This document shows, in pieces, positions 58,422-64,000 of a stretch of DNA of 64,000 nucleotides. Every line of letters begins with the position of its first letter. Position 1 is the first letter of the stretch. Below the pieces are notes generated by a model that worked only from the letters and a program-made list of their open reading frames with translations, was not told the origin of the DNA and did not search any database. The DNA lies in assembly GCF_002214545.1 (NCBI RefSeq), contig NZ_CP015105.1, positions 744,001-808,000 of the forward strand, given 5' to 3'. Made by a program: the position numbers and the translations under genes. Source of the stretch: Thermococcus thioreducens. Its GTDB lineage: Archaea > Methanobacteriota_B > Thermococci > Thermococcales > Thermococcaceae.

Positions 58422-59405
58422 ATGAAGGAGCTTAGGTACAATCCCCTGACCGGTCAGTGGGTCATGGTCTCCGCTGTGAGGAGGAAACGCCCCTGGAGGC
58501 CGAGAGACTTCTGCCCTTTTTGTCCAGGGGGAGAGGAGACCGGCTATGGGTGGGAGGTTCTTCTGCTTCCAAACAGGTTCCCCATGCTGTCCTTTGATGC
58601 CCCCCGGCCAGAGCGAGATGGGTTTTACAGGAAGGCACGGGCTCTCGGCCAGTGCAGTGTGATAGTCGAAACGCCTGAGCACGAGGTTAGAGACCTAGAC
58701 AGGCTTTCCCTCGGTGCCGTAACCCGGGTTGTTGAATTATGGAAAAACACAACCGCAGAACTGAAGAATAACCCCCACGTTGCCTACGTCGCAATCTTTC
58801 GAAACAAGGGGGAGGAAATTGGCGTCAGCCTGACCCACCCCCACGGCCAGCTCTACGCGACACCGTTTATACCCCTCAAGGTTCGCCTCAAAGTCGAGAA
58901 CTCAAGGAGATACTTCAAACGCACCGGCGAGTGCCTCTTCTGCAGGATTCTGAGAGAAGAGATGGAAGGCGAGAGGGCGATATACGAGAACGAAAGCTTT
59001 GCAGTCTTCCTGCCATTCTTCGCGAACTGGCCCTTTGAAGTTCACATCTACCCGAAAAGACACGTCCAGTGGCTCACCCAGCTGACGGAGGAAGAGCTCA
59101 CGGATTTGGCCGACGCGCTCAGAGTTGCAGTTGGAACCCTCAACACGGTCCTGGAACGGGACATGCCCTACACGATGATGGCCTACCAGGCGCCGTTCAA
59201 GGGGAGTTACGATTTCTATCACCTCCACGTCGAGTTCTACCCAATCCTGAGGGATAACGGCAGAATCAAGTACGCCGCGGGAATAGAAATGGGAACCTGG
59301 GACTTCACTTACGATGGGGCTCCTGAAGAGAATGCAGAAAAGCTAAAAGAGGCCTGTAAGAAGGCAGTGAAAAGAATCGGGGCAAGAGGAAGGTGCTTCA
59401 CTTAA
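58422..59405 (+). CDS. galT: galactose-1-phosphate uridylyltransferase
   Basis: 327 residues of the HIT superfamily. The catalytic histidine triad is in THPHGQLYATP, with zinc-site cysteines in CPFCPG and CLFC and the second HIT-like half around FEVHIYPKRHVQWL and DFYHLHVEFYP. GalT exchanges UMP between UDP-glucose and galactose 1-phosphate, linking galactose use to nucleotide sugars. ATG 58422 with GGTGGGT upstream is the start; the open frame to 58068 is antisense to thiL. It overlaps the EndoQ gene by 8 bases at the 3' end. Confidence 0.93.
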   Translation: MKELRYNPLTGQWVMVSAVRRKRPWRPRDFCPFCPGGEETGYGWEVLLLPNRFPMLSFDAPRPERDGFYRKARALGQCSVIVETPEHEVRDLDRLSLGAVTRVVELWKNTTAELKNNPHVAYVAIFRNKGEEIGVSLTHPHGQLYATPFIPLKVRLKVENSRRYFKRTGECLFCRILREEMEGERAIYENESFAVFLPFFANWPFEVHIYPKRHVQWLTQLTEEELTDLADALRVAVGTLNTVLERDMPYTMMAYQAPFKGSYDFYHLHVEFYPILRDNGRIKYAAGIEMGTWDFTYDGAPEENAEKLKEACKKAVKRIGARGRCFT

Positions 59406-60672
59406 CCTCCCGGCTTCCTTCGAGGAACTTCATGAGGCTCGTCTGCTTCGGCCGGTATTCCTCCTCTGGAACTTCGACCTCAAGGACTTCGAGGTCTTCT
59501 ATTCTGGCTCTTTTTATTTCCTCCGGCAGTCTTATCTCTCCGTATTTTCCTCCGCCACCGGGAATCACTATGAGCTTGTTCTCTCTGTAGGCCCAGATGG
59601 CCTTTGCAACCTCCTCGTGGACTTCGGCCAGACCCTCAAGCGGGACATCGACGAGAACCCTTATCTCGCTCCCGAACTCCTCCAAAAAGCGCTCCCAGAT
59701 AACCCTTACGGCCTTTGTCTCGACTCCTTTTCCAATAACCATTGCGATTATCTCAGCGAGCGGAGCCAGGCGGAGGTATGGAGGTCTGTCTTCTGGCCTC
59801 TCCTCAATGTCGGCCAGCTCAAGGATCCTGTCGTGGACACCCTTCTTTATCCTGCCGCCGCACTTCGGACACCTCCACCTGAACGCCCTCGCATCCTCCG
59901 GCGAGTACTTTGCGTAACAGCGGGAGCAGGCGGTAAGGTGGTACTTGCCCAGTCTCGGGTCAAGGCCGGCGTTGAGGACGATTTTTCTACCTCCCCTTTT
60001 GAGAATGGCCTTCCGTATCTCCTCAAAGGTTGCATCTTTGACCTCGAAGCGGTTGAACTCCCTCCCGAGGCGGTGGGGCATTGGTGAGTGGGCGTCGCTG
60101 TTGCTGAGGTATGTCAGCGAGTGGTGGGCCTTTATCCTGTCGGCCATCTCAGAGTCTGCCGAGAGGCCGAGCTCAAGAAAATGGACCTTTGCTCCCTGGT
60201 ATGCCTCCTTGAGGCTGTTGTACTCTTTGTAAAGGGCCGTCCAGGGCGTGAATGCATGTGCCGGCCCTATCAGGACGCCGAGCTCGTTCGCTACCTCGGC
60301 TATCTCCGCCGCGGAAAGGTTAATCCTCGGCCTCCCTTCGGCCTCTATATCCCCTGAATGCTCCCTCAGCTCCTCCCTCATCTCCCGGACGGTTGAGATG
60401 CTCGGAAAAATGAGAAGGTGGTGAACCCTCCTCCTGTCCTCAACTTCCGCTGTGAGGATGAAGCGGACTCCGTTCCTCTCGTAGGTTCCCTCGTCAACCT
60501 TTTCGGTGTATCTCAACAGTTCCTCTTCCCACTTTGGGTTGAGTATGTCTCCCGTTCCGACTATTCCAAGGCCCTTGAACCTGGCGTTCTCGGCGAGGTT
60601 TGGAACCGTCATGGATTTTGAGACCGCCTTCGAGTAGCGGGAATGTATGTGAAGGTCGGCATCAACCTGCAT
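59398..60672 (-). CDS. endonuclease Q (EndoQ)
   Basis: Cuts 5' of hypoxanthine, uracil and abasic sites in DNA, a repair route found mainly in Thermococcales and some methanogens. 424 residues, the length known for Pyrococcus EndoQ: an N-terminal PHP domain with metal-binding DADLHIHSRYS, the HHLLIFPS, GPAHAFTPWT and SDAHSPMPHRLG motifs, then a zinc finger with C-X2-C pairs (CSRCYA and CPKCGG) and a C-terminal domain. The second gene on this strand after the ClC gene, 9 bases apart. GGTGATACC precedes ATG. Confidence 0.93.
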   Translation of the reverse strand: MQVDADLHIHSRYSKAVSKSMTVPNLAENARFKGLGIVGTGDILNPKWEEELLRYTEKVDEGTYERNGVRFILTAEVEDRRRVHHLLIFPSISTVREMREELREHSGDIEAEGRPRINLSAAEIAEVANELGVLIGPAHAFTPWTALYKEYNSLKEAYQGAKVHFLELGLSADSEMADRIKAHHSLTYLSNSDAHSPMPHRLGREFNRFEVKDATFEEIRKAILKRGGRKIVLNAGLDPRLGKYHLTACSRCYAKYSPEDARAFRWRCPKCGGRIKKGVHDRILELADIEERPEDRPPYLRLAPLAEIIAMVIGKGVETKAVRVIWERFLEEFGSEIRVLVDVPLEGLAEVHEEVAKAIWAYRENKLIVIPGGGGKYGEIRLPEEIKRARIEDLEVLEVEVPEEEYRPKQTSLMKFLEGSREVK

Positions 60673-60681
60673 GGTATCACC

Positions 60682-62403
60682 TCATTCTATGTACATACCC
60701 TCCAGGCCGCGGTAGTAGGCACGGTATATATCCCTCTTTGTGACGACACCAACGAGCTTTCTGCTCCCCGGGCTTTCCAGAACGGGCAGGAGGTTCTGGT
60801 CGTAGGCCATGAGCTTCTCAAAGGCATCCTCAGCAGTTTCAGTCGGGTACGTTACTCCGTAAGGCCGGCGGATGAATCGCTTCACCGGCATCCTCTTAAC
60901 GCTGGGGGACTTTTTCAGGACGTCCTTTATGCCGATTATGCCCACGACCTCCATGTTCTCGTTGACCACGGGGAAGCAGTCGTGTCCGGTTTCCCCTATC
61001 AGGTGCTCCACGTCAAAGAGAGTCTGGTCTTCGGTGACGTAAACCGGCTCGCGGGTCATTATCTCTCCAACGGAGATGGTCTCAAGGATGACCGGTTTTC
61101 CCGTCATTACGTGGTAGCCTTTCCTGATGAGCTTGAGGGTGTAGATGGACTCTCCCCTGAGGAAGAACCTTGCCGTGAGAAAGCCTATGGTAGCGGAGGT
61201 CATCACCGCGGGCAGAACGGCGTAGCTCCTCGTCAGCTCGGTGACCATCAGTATCTGAGTCAGCGGTGCCTGCGTCATACCGCTGAAAAAGGCCGCCATT
61301 CCGGCTAAAGCGTAGACGGATGGGTTAGACGCGTGGGCCGGTAGAAATGCCTTTACGATCTGGCCAAATGCCGCCCCAAACATCGTCCCTATGTAGAGGC
61401 TCGGGGCAAAGACGCCGCCGCTCTGTCCCGAGCCAAGGGTCAGGGCGGTGGCCAGCATCTTGACCAGTCCGAGAGTTACGAGGAGCCCTATCGCCAGCTC
61501 CCCGTAGAAGGCCATTCTCATACCTTCGTAGCCTATTCCGAATATGCCGTAAACCGGAAACAGCATTCCGAGAACGCCGACACCAAAACCACCTATTGTG
61601 GGCTTCATCATTTCGGGCACTTTGGCCTTTGAGAACCTGTCAACCATCCCGTAAAGGAACCGGGCATAGAACGCGGCGAGGATACCGAGAAACAGTCCAA
61701 GGAGGAAGAACAGTGGGAGCTCAAAGAGCGTATGCCCTATCCCGCCCGGAACATCTATCTCCACCGCCCTGTTGAGGACGGCAAGGGTAAGTGCGTTGCC
61801 GGTGACGGCGGCGATGAATATGGGCACGAGGTTTATCGAGAAAGCGCCCATGTAGACGACTTCAAGGGCGAACATCGCTCCTGCCAGAGGTGTGTTGAAG
61901 GTGCCCGCTATACCTGCCGCCAGACCACAGGTGACGAGGAGCTTTTTCATTTCCTTGGACAGGTTGAACCAGCGGGCGAGGATTGACGTTAAAGCCGCGC
62001 CGATGAAGCCTATTGGCCCCTCGCGTCCAACGCTTCCCCCAGAGCCTATGGTTATGGCGGTGGCTATCGTTTTCAGAACGGCAAACTTTCCGGGGATATT
62101 ACCGCCTTTAAATATGACCGCCTCTACAACCTCCGGAATGCCGTTTCCCTTGATTTCGGGGCACTTGATCACGAAGAACGTAACTATGAACGCACCGAGG
62201 GTTGGTAGGAGAACGTAGCCGATGTTAAAGCCCTCCACGTTGTAAGAAACGATCGGGAGAAGCCGCTCGAAGAAAAACCCGTGAACCATCCCTATGAATA
62301 GCCTAAAGACTACCGCACCTAAGCCACCCACCAGGCCGGCCAGAATGGAGAAGGCGATGACAAGGCCCCACTTTTTGAGATAGTCGCGTTTCGATGTCAT
62401 CAA
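60682..62403 (-). CDS. ClC family chloride channel/transporter with CBS domains
   Basis: 573 residues. The membrane part (about 1-420) has the ClC selectivity motifs GSGGSVGREGPIGF (with the gating Glu), GSGQSGGVFAPSLYIG and the Tyr-bearing last segment. Two CBS domains follow (about 440-570; ISVGEIMTREPVYVTEDQTLF and RFIRRPYGVTYPTETAEDAF), which could bind adenosine nucleotides. The gating Glu suggests a Cl-/H+ exchanger, although this cannot be told from channels by sequence alone. ATG 62403 has a weak upstream ribosome site. Confidence 0.93.
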   Translation of the reverse strand: MMTSKRDYLKKWGLVIAFSILAGLVGGLGAVVFRLFIGMVHGFFFERLLPIVSYNVEGFNIGYVLLPTLGAFIVTFFVIKCPEIKGNGIPEVVEAVIFKGGNIPGKFAVLKTIATAITIGSGGSVGREGPIGFIGAALTSILARWFNLSKEMKKLLVTCGLAAGIAGTFNTPLAGAMFALEVVYMGAFSINLVPIFIAAVTGNALTLAVLNRAVEIDVPGGIGHTLFELPLFFLLGLFLGILAAFYARFLYGMVDRFSKAKVPEMMKPTIGGFGVGVLGMLFPVYGIFGIGYEGMRMAFYGELAIGLLVTLGLVKMLATALTLGSGQSGGVFAPSLYIGTMFGAAFGQIVKAFLPAHASNPSVYALAGMAAFFSGMTQAPLTQILMVTELTRSYAVLPAVMTSATIGFLTARFFLRGESIYTLKLIRKGYHVMTGKPVILETISVGEIMTREPVYVTEDQTLFDVEHLIGETGHDCFPVVNENMEVVGIIGIKDVLKKSPSVKRMPVKRFIRRPYGVTYPTETAEDAFEKLMAYDQNLLPVLESPGSRKLVGVVTKRDIYRAYYRGLEGMYIE

Positions 62404-62475
62404 TGGGGAATGGGTGTCCCAAATAAAAAGCTTAAGCTTTTATACCCCTCAATCGGAAGGGTCTCTGGTGGGACT

Positions 62476-62946
62476 ATGAAGGTTGAAGGATTTGTCGCTT
62501 CCCTAAGGAATGCCGAGACCATCGGCGAGCTGTTTAAGATACTCGCAGAGAAAGGTGCCCCCATCGCTGAGCTCGATGGCAAGAGGTTCCTCATCGTCGT
62601 TGAGGGCGATTTTGAGGGCAGAAAGTTCTGGACCGAAATAAACGGGGAGAAGGCCAACCAGGCCCTTGGAGATGCGATGCTCAACTCCTCAAGCTTCCCC
62701 TTCAAGTGCAAGCGCCCCTACACCGGCGGAAACGTTATCTTCGTGGACTTTGGCGACATCGAGGTTGAGAAATTCCTTGTTGCCTACCGCGACCAGGACT
62801 ACGGAATCTTCTACCTCGTCGAGAACGGACGGGCTGAGGAGATAACAAAGGAGGAGTACGAGGGGCTGGTTCCCGAGATGCCGGAGTTCAGGATAAAAAG
62901 CATGAGCGAAGAGGAAATGAGTGCCATGGGAGCTTTCTTCGGCTGA
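62476..62946 (+). CDS. conserved hypothetical protein
   Basis: 156 residues, soluble and acidic. The start is ATG 62476 with GGTGGGACT upstream and a TATA box (AAGCTTTTATACCC) at about 62431-62444; the longer frame to 62410 would start before that promoter. Strands such as RFLIVVEGDFEGRKFWTEI and NVIFVDFGDIEVEKFLVAYRDQDYGIFYL alternate with helices. No family recognised. Single gene between two oppositely oriented ones. Confidence 0.75.
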   Translation: MKVEGFVASLRNAETIGELFKILAEKGAPIAELDGKRFLIVVEGDFEGRKFWTEINGEKANQALGDAMLNSSSFPFKCKRPYTGGNVIFVDFGDIEVEKFLVAYRDQDYGIFYLVENGRAEEITKEEYEGLVPEMPEFRIKSMSEEEMSAMGAFFG

Positions 62947-62955
62947 GGTTTGGCC

Positions 62956-64000
62956 CTATTCTCTATTTCTTCCGTTCAGCCTCCTAAGGATGAATGGTGT
63001 TGGCGTCAACCCCAACAGCAAAGCAGTACCGCATATAGCTGTCTTTTCCTTACTTGTGCCCGAGGTTGTGCTCTCACCCTCTTCCGAAGTCGTCGTTGGA
63101 GTGGTTATCGAGGGGATGGAGGTTGATGATGTTGTGCTTGGTGAACTAACGGTGCTTGTGGAGGGAGTAGGGGATGAGGTGGTGATGGGTGAAGCTGTGG
63201 GGGAAGGAGAAACCGTTGATGTCGTTGATACGGTCGTAGCGGGGGCGCAGGACGCGTTTTCCGAAACCGGGACGAGGGGGAGGTAGTCTCCACCGTTCAA
63301 AATGCTTCCCCCGGAAGTGTACGGCAGCATGGTGTCCCCGAAGCCGTCTCCATCAGTATCCCTGCCGGAATAGTCGCTCCAGTAGTTGCCCCCGAGACAG
63401 GGGCCCCCGATTATGTTCGTGCCGACAGTCTTCTCGATATTCCACCGGTTTTGCCTGTCCGCCTGTGCGTTCTTCGTGTTGTCAAAGTAGTTGTCGTAGA
63501 TTAAGTTGTCTTTGGAGAGGATGATGGTGATCCCGTATTCGTTGGAGCTAACGTTGTTGTGGACAATGGTGTTTCCGCTGGAGGAGTCAATCGATATCCC
63601 TACATCCCCGTTGCTCATTATCGTGTTGCTGGCCACCCGGTTGTGCCCGCTGTGCCTCCAGAGGGAGACTCCACGGAAACGGTTTTCGGTAATTATGTTC
63701 CCTGAGATGGTATTTTGGGTGGACAACTCAAGGGCAATTCCGTCTCTGCCGTTCAGCACCACATCGTTGCCGGCGATTGAGTTGTTCCGACTTGAAATAA
63801 GCCGGATCCCGTGGTCGCGGTTGGAGGCTATCCTGTTCCAGTATATTCTGTTTTCCGTTGCCTTCTGGAGGGACACACCCACGTATCCGTTTCCACTTAC
63901 ATAGTTGCTGGTTAAGGTGTTGCTGCTTGAACCGTCTATTGAGATGCCTTTGTTGGCGTTGGAACCTGCATTGTTCCCTGAAACGAGGTTGAAATCACTC
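62956..64000 (-). CDS. surface right-handed beta-helix (NosD-type) protein, 5' end beyond the window
   Basis: At least 348 codons, open to the window edge. The visible part begins in beta-helix repeats of about 23 residues with Asn ladders (SSGNTIVHNNVSSNEYG, ENRFRGVSLWRHSGHNRV), as in periplasmic copper-binding NosD and carbohydrate-binding proteins. A calcium-like DSGRDTDGDGFGD segment follows, then a Ser/Thr/Pro-rich stalk and a C-terminal segment ICGTALLLGLTPTPFIL with an RRLNGRNRE end. That end resembles the CGP-CTERM surface-anchor signal of Thermococcales, but with CGT instead of CGP. Exported and anchored by inference. Confidence 0.85.
   Translation of the reverse strand, partial: SDFNLVSGNNAGSNANKGISIDGSSSNTLTSNYVSGNGYVGVSLQKATENRIYWNRIASNRDHGIRLISSRNNSIAGNDVVLNGRDGIALELSTQNTISGNIITENRFRGVSLWRHSGHNRVASNTIMSNGDVGISIDSSSGNTIVHNNVSSNEYGITIILSKDNLIYDNYFDNTKNAQADRQNRWNIEKTVGTNIIGGPCLGGNYWSDYSGRDTDGDGFGDTMLPYTSGGSILNGGDYLPLVPVSENASCAPATTVSTTSTVSPSPTASPITTSSPTPSTSTVSSPSTTSSTSIPSITTPTTTSEEGESTTSGTSKEKTAICGTALLLGLTPTPFILRRLNGRNRE

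Noticed and set aside
1-64000. tRNA, rRNA or box C/D RNA genes
   Set aside because: Reading the intergenic regions by eye I found no cloverleaf or clear RUGAUGA/CUGA box pairs. A covariance-model scan could still find a small RNA, so this is a limit of the method.

Overview
The window reads as a chromosome segment of a hyperthermophilic euryarchaeon of the order Thermococcales, most likely Thermococcus. Reasons: archaeal-only or archaeal-type genes throughout (Csl4 exosome subunit, RpoL, Rpb4/RpoF, L21e, GatD/GatE, archaeal PheST and ThrRS, Pus10, AGOG, EndoQ, class I HMG-CoA reductase), BRE/TATA promoters and GGTG-type ribosome sites, a SppA with catalytic Ser/Lys placed almost as in T. kodakarensis, a Thermococcales-type S-layer protein, and a near-CGP-CTERM tail on a surface protein. 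I see no rRNA, tRNA, CRISPR array, transposase or integrase.

Layout. 1-6.8 kb: conserved hypotheticals, thrS, the csl4-DUF2067-rpoL operon, a membrane GT-C-like protein and an RNase III-family protein. 6.8-18.3 kb: an A/T-richer accessory island, all on the minus strand (below). 18.3-37.3 kb: housekeeping (sugar-phosphate isomerase-like, SppA, AI-2E-type permease, a dihydropteroate synthase-like gene divergent from a RFAP-synthase-like gene, AGOG, an ABC-2 exporter pair, UbiD-family decarboxylase, XPB-like helicase, TruA, PheST, Tdh, a MinD-like ATPase, HMG-CoA reductase). 37.3-40.3 kb: a small accessory block of exported or unknown proteins. 40.3-49.8 kb: GatDE, Pus10, the L21e-Rpb4-DUF655-KsgA operon, a ferritin-like protein and a radical SAM protein. 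49.8-57.4 kb: cell-surface genes (S-layer protein, anchored partner, AmrS, deacetylase/glycosyltransferase/flippase cluster). 57.4-64 kb: ThiL, GalT, EndoQ, ClC channel, and a surface beta-helix protein cut by the window edge.

The most interesting locus is 6.8-18.3 kb. From a strong promoter at its right end it encodes a signal-peptide protein and a 772-residue Ig-like protein joined in the -1 frame through a perfect slippery heptamer (A AAG GGG). Downstream lie five further units. Each begins with a short stretch homologous to an internal part of a larger protein, continues into a different C-terminal region, ends in Gly-TGA, and is followed at once by a multi-pass membrane-protein gene whose Shine-Dalgarno sequence is formed by that Gly codon plus the stop. 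Several 5' stretches carry a nonsense or one-base frameshift mutation, as expected for silent cassettes. This is the architecture of a polymorphic toxin/immunity locus with a reserve of orphan tip-immunity cassettes. The two-tier repeat homology, the possible programmed frameshift and tiny single-pass proteins between modules are, as far as I know, not described for this group. Toxicity and immunity are inferred from organisation, not from recognised domains.
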